Shown one piece after another: positions 36,249 to 44,650 of a stretch of 64,000 nucleotides of DNA. The translations under genes were made by a program, and so were the position numbers. Below the pieces are notes generated by a model, which made no database searches, was not told the DNA's origin, and saw only the letters and a program-made list of their open reading frames with translations. The DNA lies in the NCBI RefSeq assembly GCF_030161595.1, contig NZ_BSUM01000001.1, positions 62,001 through 126,000 on the forward strand. Reading direction: 5' to 3'. The DNA comes from Litorihabitans aurantiacus (GTDB taxonomy: Bacteria; Actinomycetota; Actinomycetes; Actinomycetales; Beutenbergiaceae). Each line of letters starts with the position of its first letter. Position 1 is the stretch's first letter.

Positions 36249-36976
36249 GCCCGGCTGCGCCGGGTGCGGAAGGCGATGAGCCCCGCTGCACCCACCGCCG
36301 CGATGGCCCCGACCCCCGCGAGCGGGGCCATCGACGTACCGGAGTCGGCGGTGCCGCCGCCGCCGGTCTCCAGGCCGCCGAGCGGCACCTGGGAGAGCTG
36401 ACCGCGCACCACGCCGGCGGCGTAGTCGACGGTGTGGGAGTCGCCGACGAAGCCGGCGGGGTTGGCCTCGATCTGCGCGAGCGTGAAGCCCTCGCCGGTG
36501 TCGGCGCCCGCATCGTTCGTGATGCCTGTGGTGAAGGGTCCCTGCAGGCAGCCGGAGCTCGTGCGCGGGCCGTCGCCGACCGGCTCGGGGTTGGGGAACG
36601 CGATGCGCGGCGGTCCGGCCTGGCCGACGGCGGCCTCGTGGATGTGCGTGGCCGTCTTCGCGGGGCTCTGGTAGTCGCCCGTGACGCCCTCGAGGGTGAT
36701 GTCGTAGCAGATGATCTCGAGGTCGGAGTTGATCCGGAACGTGAACTCGCCCATCGCGCCGGGCTCGCCCGGAGTGGCGACGCCGTCGTTGTTGATGACC
36801 GCGTCGGGCGTGGCCCACACGGTGTAGGCGCTGGTGAAGCTGTCGGGCTCGGCGACCTCGGTGTCGGCGTTCGCGGGCGCGGCGGCCATCATGAGGCCGA
36901 CGGCGCCGGCGCTCGCGATGCCGATGAGCGCGGCGCGGCGGGGTGCGCGGCGGGGGGTGGGGGTCTGCGTCGTCAT
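36245..36976 (-). CDS. Secreted CHRD-domain protein with C-terminal membrane anchor
   Basis: 243 residues from ATG 36976. Signal peptide to about residue 37; a CHRD domain with 'GEFTFRINSDLEIICYDITLEGV' and 'ATHIHEAAVGQAGPPRIAFPNP'; then a Gly/Thr linker, one membrane helix ('MAPLAGVGAIAAVGAAGLIAF') and the basic tail RTRRSRA. This looks like a sorting signal, but a clear LPXTG is lacking; 'GLETGG' is the nearest match. Function of CHRD domains is unknown. It is the first gene of the operon with sortase F. Confidence 0.85.
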   Translation of the reverse strand: MTTQTPTPRRAPRRAALIGIASAGAVGLMMAAAPANADTEVAEPDSFTSAYTVWATPDAVINNDGVATPGEPGAMGEFTFRINSDLEIICYDITLEGVTGDYQSPAKTATHIHEAAVGQAGPPRIAFPNPEPVGDGPRTSSGCLQGPFTTGITNDAGADTGEGFTLAQIEANPAGFVGDSHTVDYAAGVVRGQLSQVPLGGLETGGGGTADSGTSMAPLAGVGAIAAVGAAGLIAFRTRRSRA

Positions 36977-37017
36977 GCTCGTACCTCTCGTGGCGGGGAG
37001 GGCGACGGTGCGCCTGG

Positions 37018-37030
37018 AACACCAGGTGTT
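37018..37030. promoter_or_regulatory. Palindrome in the divergent region before CHRD/sortase and ECF genes
   Basis: AACACC-A-GGTGTT, 42 nt before the CHRD ATG (minus). Next to it, 37063-37086, lies the most A-rich tract of the region. Could be a shared control site for the divergent operons. Confidence 0.4.
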
Positions 37031-37185
37031 ACGCAGGTCACGCCCGCCGTGTTCATCCCGTTCAGAAAAAAGTGCGAGAAAAATTTCCGACGGCGATCCG
37101 GGCCGGGCGATGAACGGGTCGCGGCCGCGCTCCGTAGACCCTGGTGGACGCCGAGGGGCGGCGTCGGTGAGCGGGGAGGTGGAGC

Positions 37186-37803
37186 ATGCTTACGATGACG
37201 CGACCGGTGCCGGTGCCAGCGACCAGGAGCGTGATCCCCCTGAGCGACCCACGTGAGGCCGCCCTGCCCGACGGCGTGGCACCCGGCCACTTCGACGTCG
37301 CCGACGCGTACGACCGGCACGGGGCCGAGCTGTTCGGGTTCACGCTGAACGCGGTGCGCGACCGCGGCACCGCCGAGGAGTGCGTGCAGGAGACGTTCCT
37401 GCGCGCGTGGCGCGCCCGGGACTCCTTCGACGCCGGCCGGGGCAGCCTGCGGACCTGGTTGTTCGCGATCGCGCGCAACGTCATCACCGACAGCTACCGC
37501 CGTGGCGCGCGTGTGCCCGTCCCGGTGGCGGACGAGGCGGTACCGGAGGTCGTCGCCCCCGGGCCGCACGACCCGGTCGAGCAGCTCGCGATGCTCCAGG
37601 CACTGGCGACGCTGACGCCGGAGCACCGCCGCGTCGTCGTCGCCATCCACGTGGTGGGCACGAGCTACGGCGACCTGTCGCAGGAGCTCGGCGTGCCCGT
37701 GGCGACACTGCGGACCCGGGCGTTCTACGGGCTCCGGGCGCTGCGGAAGCACCTCGAGGAGCAGGAGCGGTACGAGCAGCAGGAGCGGGAGGATGAGCGA
37801 TGA
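37186..37803 (+). CDS. ECF sigma factor (SigK-like)
   Basis: 205 residues from ATG 37186 (GGGGAGG upstream). Sigma-2: 'FGFTLNAVRDRGTAEECVQETFLRAWRARDSFDAGRGSLRTWLFAIARNVITDSYRRG'; sigma-4: 'LATLTPEHRRVVVAIHVVGTSYGDLSQELGVPVATLRTRAFYGLRALRKHL'. These are typical of RskA-controlled sigma factors. Its stop overlaps the anti-sigma start as ATGA. The divergent position next to the CHRD/sortase operon suggests, but does not show, that it controls surface-protein genes. Confidence 0.93.
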   Translation: MLTMTRPVPVPATRSVIPLSDPREAALPDGVAPGHFDVADAYDRHGAELFGFTLNAVRDRGTAEECVQETFLRAWRARDSFDAGRGSLRTWLFAIARNVITDSYRRGARVPVPVADEAVPEVVAPGPHDPVEQLAMLQALATLTPEHRRVVVAIHVVGTSYGDLSQELGVPVATLRTRAFYGLRALRKHLEEQERYEQQEREDER

Positions 37804-38561
37804 GCCAGGACCGGGAGATCGACGCGCGGACCGCCGCGCTGATCGCCGGTGCCCTCGCCGGCGACCTGGACGAGTCCGAGCGGGAGGCCCTGGCGGCACT
37901 CGCGGCGGCCGACCCCGCGGTCGGTGCCGAGCTCGAGGCGCTCGGGGGTGTCGCGGACGCGCTCGGGCGCGACGTGCCCGCCTGGCGCGAGCAGGCGCCG
38001 TCGGGCGACCTTCGTGAGCGGGTGGTGGGTGTCGGTGCGGTACCTGCCGAGGGGGCGACGGCGGTCGCGGCACGACCGGTGGCCGGGCGGGCGCGGCGCC
38101 GCACCGGCCCGTGGGCGCTCGCGGCCTGCGTCGCGGCGGGTGCCGCGCTCGCCGTCGGCGGCCTGCTGGGCGCCGGTTTCCGCGCCCCCGCCCCGGAGGC
38201 CTCACCGCCGCAGGGCCCGCCCGGGACGCTCGGCGCGGTCGAGGACGTCGATCTCGACGGCGGTCCCGCCGCCGTCGACGGCGCCAGCATCGACGCCGTG
38301 CTCGTGGCGCACACGTGGGGCACCGAGACGGTGCTCGAGGTCGAGGGGCTGCCGCCGGGGGAGGGCTACGACGTCGTCCTCATCGGGGACGACGGGCGCG
38401 AGTACGACTCCGGCTCGTTCCTCGGATCCGCCGTCGCGATCGACTGCCGGATGAACGCCGCCGTGATGCGGGCCGAGGTGGACCGGCTCGAGATCCGCCA
38501 GGCCGACGGCGGCGTGGTGACCGCGGCGGCGCTGCCCGAGGCGGTCGACGACCGCGGGTGA
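37800..38561 (+). CDS. RskA-type membrane anti-sigma factor
   Basis: 253 residues from ATG 37800. N-terminal helical sigma-binding part ('TAALIAGALAGDLDESEREALAALAAADPAVGAELEALGGVADALGRDVP'), one membrane helix ('WALAACVAAGAALAVGGLLGAGF', about residues 103-126), and an extracellular beta domain ('AHTWGTETVLEVEGLPPGEGYDVVLIGDDGREYDSGSFLGS') typical of RskA C-terminal domains. No zinc motif. It should hold the upstream sigma factor inactive until cleaved at the membrane. Confidence 0.88.
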   Translation: MSQDREIDARTAALIAGALAGDLDESEREALAALAAADPAVGAELEALGGVADALGRDVPAWREQAPSGDLRERVVGVGAVPAEGATAVAARPVAGRARRRTGPWALAACVAAGAALAVGGLLGAGFRAPAPEASPPQGPPGTLGAVEDVDLDGGPAAVDGASIDAVLVAHTWGTETVLEVEGLPPGEGYDVVLIGDDGREYDSGSFLGSAVAIDCRMNAAVMRAEVDRLEIRQADGGVVTAAALPEAVDDRG

Positions 38562-38597
38562 GTCGCGGCGTCCGGCCGGCTGTGTCGGCCGAGGGGA

Positions 38598-39107
38598 TCA
38601 GCCCAGGTAGATCGGTCCGCTGAAGCCGCCACTGCCGTCGCGCTCGTCCGCGCCCCCGGACGGGGTGCGGGGCGGCTCAGGCGCCTCCTCGGGGTCGGCC
38701 GTGCCGGACCAGTCCTGCAGCCGCTGGACGATCTCGGCCATGGTCGGCTCGTCGAACCGGGGCAGCTCGATCGTGCCGTCGGTCGTGTCGATGAGTACCT
38801 GGCTGGACCAGGTGGGGCGACCGGGGACGTCGGTGCGGACGGCGAGGATCGCGGTGCGGTCGATCGTGCGCGGGCGGAGGCGACGTCGCAGGACCATCGC
38901 GTCGGGGGTGACGACGAGGGCCGTGGTGGTGCGGGCGTGGACGAGCCACGTGCCGGAGGCCATGACCACGGCGGCGACCGCCGCCGCCCAGTACCAGGGG
39001 AGGTCGAAGAAGGCACCGACCCATCGCGCGAGGATCGCGGTGTAGAGGAACAGCATCACGTACAGCCACCGGGGCTGTGGCTGCTGCCGCGCGATCACCT
39101 CGCTCAT
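38598..39107 (-). CDS. Membrane protein with PH-like cytosolic domain
   Basis: 169 residues from ATG 39107. Two membrane segments near the N-terminus ('WLYVMLFLYTAILARWVGAFF' and 'WYWAAAVAAVVMASGTWLVH') are followed by a PH-like beta region 'TTALVVTPDAMVLRRRLRPRTIDRTAILAVRTDVPGRPTWSSQVLIDTTDGTIELPRFDEPTMAEIVQRLQDW' and a disordered tail. The layout is common in actinobacterial membrane proteins of unknown role. Confidence 0.75.
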   Translation of the reverse strand: MSEVIARQQPQPRWLYVMLFLYTAILARWVGAFFDLPWYWAAAVAAVVMASGTWLVHARTTTALVVTPDAMVLRRRLRPRTIDRTAILAVRTDVPGRPTWSSQVLIDTTDGTIELPRFDEPTMAEIVQRLQDWSGTADPEEAPEPPRTPSGGADERDGSGGFSGPIYLG

Positions 39108-39183
39108 CCGCCCACGCTAGGGGGCTCCGGCCGGGCGCGCGAGACGTGGGACGCACCGCGCCGGACTCTGGTTCACTCGACGG

Positions 39184-40146
39184 ATGCGACGGGTCCTGGT
39201 GCTGGGTGGAACGGCATGGCTCGGTCGGGCGATCGTCCGCCAGCTGGTGGCCGGGGGTGACGACGTGGTCTGCCTGGCCCGGGGTGAGTCGGGCGAGGTG
39301 CCGGACGGTGCCCGGCTCGTGGCGGCCGACCGGCGATCACCGGGCGCCTACGACGACGTGCGCGGCGACTGGGACGAGGTCGTCGAGCTGGCCTACGAGC
39401 CCGATCTCGTGGGTCCGGCGGTCGAGGCGCTCGCCGAGCGGGCCGCGCACTGGACCCTCGTCTCCTCGGTCTCGGTCTACCGGGGTCACGGCACGGTCGG
39501 CGCCGACGAGTCGGCGGACGTCGTCGAACCCGCCGACCTGGCGGCCTACCCCGACGCCAAGGTCGCCGCCGAGCGCGTCACCGCGCGCCACCTCGACGGG
39601 CGCCTCCTCGTCGCGCGTCCCGGCCTGATCGTCGGCCCCGGCGATCCGAGCGACCGGTTCGGGTACTGGTCGGCGCGCCTGGCCCGCGGCGGCGACGTCC
39701 TCGTCCCGCGGATGTCGGGGCGTCACGTCCAGGTGATCGACGTCTCCGACCTCGCCGCCTGGCTCGCCGACGCCGGGCGCACAGGCCTGGCGGGGGTGGT
39801 CGACGCCGTCGGGCACGCCGACCCGATGGCCGACCTCCTGCGCGTGGTGAGTGAGGCGACCGGGCACCGCGGGGCGCTGGTCGAGGCGGACGACGAGGCG
39901 CTGCTCGCGCACGACGTGCGGTACTGGGCCGGTCCGCGCTCGCTCCCGCTGTGGCTGCCGCTCGCGGACGCCGGCTTCGCCCGGCGGTCCGGCGCGAGGT
40001 TCCGCGCCTCCGGCGGGAGGCTGCGGCCGCTGGGCGAGACCGTGCGGCGCACCCTCGCGGACGAGGTCGCCCGCGGGATCGATCGCGACCGACGCTCCGG
40101 GCTGACTCCGGCGCAGGAGGCGGAGGTCCTCAGCGCCCTGGGGTGA
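39184..40146 (+). CDS. NAD-dependent epimerase/dehydratase family protein
   Basis: 320 residues from ATG 39184. Rossmann motif in 'RVLVLGGTAWLGRAIVRQLVAGGDDV' (GGxxxLG), 'SSVSVY' with catalytic Ser/Tyr region and 'YPDAKVAAERV' where the Lys of an extended-SDR active site is expected, then 'ARPGLIVGPGDPSDRFGYW'. This is a reductase of the extended SDR group; the substrate cannot be named. Its 3' end overlaps the convergent NUDIX gene by 17 bp. Confidence 0.87.
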   Translation: MRRVLVLGGTAWLGRAIVRQLVAGGDDVVCLARGESGEVPDGARLVAADRRSPGAYDDVRGDWDEVVELAYEPDLVGPAVEALAERAAHWTLVSSVSVYRGHGTVGADESADVVEPADLAAYPDAKVAAERVTARHLDGRLLVARPGLIVGPGDPSDRFGYWSARLARGGDVLVPRMSGRHVQVIDVSDLAAWLADAGRTGLAGVVDAVGHADPMADLLRVVSEATGHRGALVEADDEALLAHDVRYWAGPRSLPLWLPLADAGFARRSGARFRASGGRLRPLGETVRRTLADEVARGIDRDRRSGLTPAQEAEVLSALG

Positions 40147-40558
40147 GGGGCACCAGCGCGAGCAGGTGCAGCGCCGTCAGCGGCGCGAGCGGCAGCTCGT
40201 GGGCCTGCGCGGGCGTGACCCACACGGCGTCGTCGATCTCGGCGGCCGGGGCGACGGCGTCGACCTCCTGCGGCGTCAGGCGGACCGCCCACGCGTGGGC
40301 GAGCACACCGTGCCCGGGCTCGTTCGCGGCGTCGGCCGTGAACGAGCCGAGCGGCGCCAACCGGTCGACGTCGACCGTCAGCCCCAGCTCCTCCGCGACC
40401 TCCCGCACGAGCGCGCGGTCCGGGCGCTCGCCGTCGTCCGGCTTGCCTCCCGGCTGCATGTAGGCGGTGGTGCCGCGCTTACGCACGAGCAGGACGCGGC
40501 CGGCGCCGTCGTGCAGCACGCCGGCGGCCACGACGATCGTGCGCGCCGGGGTGCTCAC
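40130..40558 (-). CDS. NUDIX hydrolase
   Basis: 142 residues from GTG 40558. The Nudix box is complete: 'GGKPDDGERPDRALVREVAEELGL' (G-x5-E-x7-REVxEExGx). 'MQPGG' before the box is typical of bacterial MutT-like proteins that remove nucleoside diphosphate derivatives. The start overlaps the lipoprotein stop by four bases (GTGA). Confidence 0.92.
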   Translation of the reverse strand: MSTPARTIVVAAGVLHDGAGRVLLVRKRGTTAYMQPGGKPDDGERPDRALVREVAEELGLTVDVDRLAPLGSFTADAANEPGHGVLAHAWAVRLTPQEVDAVAPAAEIDDAVWVTPAQAHELPLAPLTALHLLALVPLTPGR

Positions 40559-41274
40559 CCGTCGTGACGGCTGCGGATCCCGACCGTGATCAGGCCGGCG
40601 ACGGCGAGCGCCACGAGGATCCCGGCGCCCCACGCCAGGCCGGTCCAGATCCAGTCGGGGAACGCCGAGGAGGTCGCCGAGGCGGTCGCGTCCAACGTCA
40701 GCGGGGTGTCGTAGGTGGTGGTCCAGGTGACGGTCGTGCCGTCGACCTCGGCGAGCTCGGCGCTCCCGCGCACCTCCTCGATCACGCCGGGGAACGTCAG
40801 GGAGACGCGCACGGTGGACTCGGGAGCGCCGGGTCGCGGCTCGCCCTCGGCGGCGGGGGCCGGGACGTCGGACTGCGTGCTCACGTCGATCACGCCGGAG
40901 ACGACGAAGTCGTCGCCGTCGCGCGTGATGAGCGGGGTGCCGCCGAGCGCGAGGTCGGTGATCGGGACGGCGTCGAGCTCGAGCGACGTGCCGTACCAGC
41001 CGGGCTCGGGGCTGACCGCTGCGGCGGTGACGCCGGTGCGGTCGCGCAGGCCGGGGAGCGCCCGCGTCTCGATGGCCGTGACCTGCCCGACCACGGCCTG
41101 CTGGGCGGCCTCGCTCTCGTCGGCGAGCTGACCGAGGATCAGGATGTCGCCGGTCACGGTGTTGGCGCGCGAGACGGTCAGATCGGCGTCCGTGCGGACG
41201 CATCCGGTCAGCGCGACGAGGGCGACGACGGCGGCCAGGGCGGCGGTGATCCCACGGATCCGAGGCCTGTGCAT
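40555..41274 (-). CDS. LppM-like lipoprotein with C-terminal membrane helix
   Basis: 239 residues from ATG 41274. Lipobox in 'VALVALTGC' (Cys about residue 24). The mature part 'DADLTVSRANTVTGDILILGQLADE' and 'STVRVSLTFPGVIEEVRGSAELAEVDGTTVTWTTTY' matches the LppM domain of actinobacteria. A membrane helix ('WTGLAWGAGILVALAVAGLITVGI') lies at the C-terminus, so both ends are membrane-linked. LppM is a surface lipoprotein in mycobacteria; function here is inferred only by family. Confidence 0.85.
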   Translation of the reverse strand: MHRPRIRGITAALAAVVALVALTGCVRTDADLTVSRANTVTGDILILGQLADESEAAQQAVVGQVTAIETRALPGLRDRTGVTAAAVSPEPGWYGTSLELDAVPITDLALGGTPLITRDGDDFVVSGVIDVSTQSDVPAPAAEGEPRPGAPESTVRVSLTFPGVIEEVRGSAELAEVDGTTVTWTTTYDTPLTLDATASATSSAFPDWIWTGLAWGAGILVALAVAGLITVGIRSRHDG

Positions 41275-41353
41275 GACCGAATCGTGACACAACGGTGGGA
41301 CGCCGGGCACGTCCACACGCGGGCTGGGACGCCTGCCGTCGGGGTCGAGCAGG

Positions 41354-41374
41354 GTTGAGCGGAATAGACTCAAC
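41354..41374. promoter_or_regulatory. HAIR-like HspR operator before clpB
   Basis: GTTGAGC-N7-ACTCAAC, matching the HAIR consensus CTTGAGT-N7-ACTCAAG in arm length, spacing and 11 of 14 arm bases. It lies 50 nt before the GTG start of clpB, a known HspR target in actinobacteria. Confidence 0.8.
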
Positions 41375-41423
41375 TTCGACCCGGTTGACCTGAGCACCAG
41401 ACGATCCGTGCCGGGAGGACACC

Positions 41424-44030
41424 GTGAACGACAAGCTGACGACCAGGTCGCAGGAGGCGGTGGCCGCCGCGCTCGGCCGTGCCACGCGGGCGGGCAACCC
41501 CCATCTCGAACCCGTCCACCTGCTGTCCGCGCTGCTGGAGCAGGCCGACGGGATCGCCGTCGCGCTCCTGACCGCGCAGGGGACCGATCTGGGGGAGGTC
41601 GCCCGCCGGGCCGACGGCGTCGCGGCGACCCTGCCCGGGGCGCGCGGCGCCACGACGGCGCAGCCGCAGCCCTCGCGCGCTCTCCTCGCCGTCGTCTCCC
41701 AGGCGGGCGAGGAGGCCCGTGCGCTCGGCGACGACTACGTCTCGACCGAGCACCTGCTGCTCGCGCTGGCCGCCGACACCGGCAGCGCGGGCGAGATCCT
41801 GCGCTCGGCCGGGACGTCGCGCGACGCGCTCGTCGCCGCGCTGCCGTCGGTGCGTCAGGGGCGCGTCACGTCACCCGACCCCGAGGGGACGTTCCAGGCG
41901 CTCGACAAGTACGGCCAGGACCTCACCGCCCGCGCCCGCGAGGGGCGCATCGACCCCGTGATCGGGCGCGACTCCGAGATCCGGCGCGTGGTGCAGGTGC
42001 TCTCGCGCCGCACCAAGAACAACCCGGTGCTCATCGGTGAGCCGGGCGTCGGCAAGACGGCGGTCGTCGAGGGGCTGGCGCAGCGGATCGTCGACGGCGA
42101 CGTGCCCGAGTCCCTGCGCGGCAAGCGCCTGATCTCGCTCGACCTCGGCTCGATGATCGCCGGCGCGAAGTACCGCGGCGAGTTCGAGGAGCGGCTCAAG
42201 GCCGTGCTCGAGGAGATCCGGGGGAGCGACGGCGAGGTCGTCACGTTCATCGACGAGCTGCACACGGTCGTGGGCGCCGGCGCGAGCGAGGGCGCGATGG
42301 ACGCCTCCAACATGCTCAAGCCGATGCTCGCGCGCGGTGAGCTGCGCATGATCGGTGCCACGACTCTCGACGAGTTCCGCGAGAACATCGAGAAGGACCC
42401 CGCGCTCGAGCGGCGCTTCCAGCAGGTGTTCGTGGGGGAGCCCTCGGTCGAGGACACGGTGGCGATCCTGCGCGGGATCGCGCCGCGCTACGAGGCGCAC
42501 CACAAGGTCACGATCTCCGACGGCGCGCTCGTGGCCGCCGCGACGCTGTCCGACCGCTACATCACCGGCCGGCAGCTGCCCGACAAGGCGATCGACCTCG
42601 TGGACGAGGCCGCCTCGCGCCTGCGGATGGAGCTCGACTCCTCGCCGGTGGAGATCGACGTGCTGCGCCGCGCCGTCGACCGCCTGCGGATGGAGGAGGC
42701 CTACCTGTCCGAGGGTGGCGACAGCGACTCCCGGGACGAGGCGACCCTCGAGCGACTGGAGAAGCTGCGCCGCGACATCGCGGACCGTTCGGAGGAGCTC
42801 GCGGGCCTGACCGCGCGCTGGGAGGCGGAGAAGGCCGGGACGAACCGGGTCGGGGACCTGCGCGTGCGGCTCGACGAGCTGCGCACGGCCTACGACCGGG
42901 CGGTGCGCGAGGGCGACTACGACGCGGCGGGGCGACTCGCGAACGGGGAGATCCCCGCCGTCGAGCGGGAGATCGCCGACGCGGAGCTCGAGGAGGGGGC
43001 GGAGGTGCCCTCCGCCGTCGCGCCGATGATCGCGGACAAGGTCGGCACGGACGAGATCGCCGAGGTCGTGGCGATGTGGACCGGCATCCCGGCCGGCCGG
43101 CTGCTCGAGGGCGAGACCGCGAAGCTCCTGCGGATGGAGGACGTGCTCGGCGAGCGGCTGATCGGCCAGCGCGCCGCCGTCGCCGCCGTGTCCGACGCCG
43201 TGCGGCGCTCGCGGGCGGGCATCGCCGATCCCGACCGGCCGACCGGGTCGTTCCTGTTCCTCGGGCCGACGGGTGTCGGCAAGACCGAGCTCGCGAAGTC
43301 GCTCGCGGACTTCCTGTTCGACGACGAGCGCGCGATGGTGCGGATCGACATGTCGGAGTACGGCGAGAAGCACTCGGTGGCGCGGCTGGTCGGGGCGCCT
43401 CCGGGGTACGTGGGGTACGAGGAGGGCGGGCAGCTCACCGAGGCCGTGCGGCGCCGGCCGTACTCGGTCGTGCTGCTGGACGAGGTCGAGAAGGCGCACC
43501 CGGAGGTCTTCGACGTGCTGCTGCAGGTGCTCGACGACGGGCGGCTCACCGACGGGCAGGGGCGCACGGTCGACTTCCGCAACGTGATCCTCGTGCTGAC
43601 GTCCAACCTCGGGTCGCACGCCCTCGTGGACCCGACGCTGGAGGAGGAGGCGAGGCGCGCCGTCGTGATGGACGCGGTGCGACTCGCGTTCCGGCCGGAG
43701 TTCCTCAACCGGCTGGACGACGTCGTGATCTTCGACGCACTCTCGCTGGAGGAGCTCGGCTCGATCGTGGACCTGCAGCTGGACCGGCTCGGGGCGCGGC
43801 TGGCGGACCGCCGGCTGCGCCTGGAGGTCACGCCCGCGGCGCGCGAGTGGCTGGCGCTCGAGGGCTACGACCCGGCGTACGGGGCGCGGCCGCTGCGCCG
43901 GCTGGTGCAGCGCTCGATCGGCGACCCGCTGGCCCGGATGCTGCTGGGCGGGCAGGTGCTCGACGGTGGCGCGGTGCGCGTGGACCGTGCGCCCGACGAC
44001 GCCGAGGGCCTCACCCTGACGCCCGCCTGA
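41424..44030 (+). CDS. clpB: ATP-dependent disaggregase ClpB
   Basis: 868 residues from GTG 41424 (GGGAGGA upstream). Repeat N-domain (1-150), first AAA+ module with Walker A GEPGVGKT (about 203-211) and Walker B '[10 protein letters not shown]', a middle coiled-coil (about 410-520), second AAA+ with GPTGVGKT (about 613-620) and '[38 protein letters not shown]', then the C-terminal small domain. It works with DnaK to rescue aggregated proteins after heat stress. Control by HspR is likely from the HAIR-like site upstream. Confidence 0.97.
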   Translation: MNDKLTTRSQEAVAAALGRATRAGNPHLEPVHLLSALLEQADGIAVALLTAQGTDLGEVARRADGVAATLPGARGATTAQPQPSRALLAVVSQAGEEARALGDDYVSTEHLLLALAADTGSAGEILRSAGTSRDALVAALPSVRQGRVTSPDPEGTFQALDKYGQDLTARAREGRIDPVIGRDSEIRRVVQVLSRRTKNNPVLIGEPGVGKTAVVEGLAQRIVDGDVPESLRGKRLISLDLGSMIAGAKYRGEFEERLKAVLEEIRGSDGEVVTFIDELHTVVGAGASEGAMDASNMLKPMLARGELRMIGATTLDEFRENIEKDPALERRFQQVFVGEPSVEDTVAILRGIAPRYEAHHKVTISDGALVAAATLSDRYITGRQLPDKAIDLVDEAASRLRMELDSSPVEIDVLRRAVDRLRMEEAYLSEGGDSDSRDEATLERLEKLRRDIADRSEELAGLTARWEAEKAGTNRVGDLRVRLDELRTAYDRAVREGDYDAAGRLANGEIPAVEREIADAELEEGAEVPSAVAPMIADKVGTDEIAEVVAMWTGIPAGRLLEGETAKLLRMEDVLGERLIGQRAAVAAVSDAVRRSRAGIADPDRPTGSFLFLGPTGVGKTELAKSLADFLFDDERAMVRIDMSEYGEKHSVARLVGAPPGYVGYEEGGQLTEAVRRRPYSVVLLDEVEKAHPEVFDVLLQVLDDGRLTDGQGRTVDFRNVILVLTSNLGSHALVDPTLEEEARRAVVMDAVRLAFRPEFLNRLDDVVIFDALSLEELGSIVDLQLDRLGARLADRRLRLEVTPAAREWLALEGYDPAYGARPLRRLVQRSIGDPLARMLLGGQVLDGGAVRVDRAPDDAEGLTLTPA

Positions 44031-44060
44031 GCGGCGCCCCCGCGAGGACCCACCCCTTCG

Positions 44061-44214
44061 CGAGAGCTTTGCTGACGTACCGCGAGAGGATTGCCGACCC
44101 TCCCCGAGAGGACTGGTGACGTACCGCGAGAGGATTGCCGACCCTTCCCGAGAGGACTGCTGACGTACCCCGAGAGCATTGGCGACCTACCGCGAGAGGT
44201 CTGGCGACGTCCGC
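44061..44214 (+). repeat. Tandem array of seven 22-bp units (array A)
   Basis: Units start at 44061, 44083, 44105, 44127, 44149, 44171 and 44193, each exactly 22 bp, with core CGAGAGGATTGCCGAC and an end that alternates between GTACCG-like and CCTCCC-like, giving a 44-bp super-period. The last unit is degenerate. It begins 31 nt after the clpB stop. 22 is not a multiple of three and no coding frame is kept. Confidence 0.9.
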
Positions 44215-44459
44215 GGCGGCCCTCGCTGACAGCGGCTGCGTCTCGCTGTGAGCGGCCAGCGGCGCACAGGCGGCTTCGCGTCAGGTATAGCCGCAGGTCA
44301 GGGGGTCGGACATATCGGACCAGGTGCCGCCAGCCGCTGTGGGCGAGGGCCAGCCGCTCCGAGCGAGATCGAGGGCGCGGTGTGCGCCCGGCCGGACCGC
44401 CTCGTCGCCCCTCCCCGGGTGCGTCCTCGAGGGACTGGGGCAGCTCGGCGGCTACCTCG
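44215..44459. other. Non-coding spacer between mirrored arrays
   Basis: 245 bp with no credible gene. It contains a 10-bp inverted repeat (ACAGCGGCTG at 44229-44238 with CAGCCGCTGT at 44331-44340), and its right junction with array B forms the palindrome TACCTCGAGGTA (44453-44464). A transcript through both arrays would bring this segment into a large loop. Confidence 0.5.
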
Positions 44460-44635
44460 AGGTATGTCGGTAATCCGCTCGCGGAGGGGCAGTAGAGCTC
44501 TCGCGGTAGGTCGGCGATCCTCTCGCGATACGTCAGCGATCCACTCGGGGTACGTCGGCAATCTTCTCGGGGAGGGTCGGCAATCCTCTCGGGGTACGTC
44601 GACAATCCTCTCGGGGAGGGTCCGCAAAGCTCTCG
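44460..44635 (-). repeat. Tandem array of eight 22-bp units (array B), mirror image of array A
   Basis: Units end in CTCG at 44481, 44503, 44525, 44547, 44569, 44591, 44613 and 44635, an unbroken 22-bp period. On the minus strand they read with the array A core; the unit at 44570-44591 is the exact complement of the one at 44083-44104. Half of a ninth unit (CGGTAGGTTCG) continues to within 4 nt of the start codon at 44651. Confidence 0.9.
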
Positions 44636-44650
44636 CGGTAGGTTCGCTGG

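Noticed and set aside
44061-44635. CRISPR array
   Set aside because: Units are contiguous with no unique spacers, unit bases vary, and no cas gene is present.
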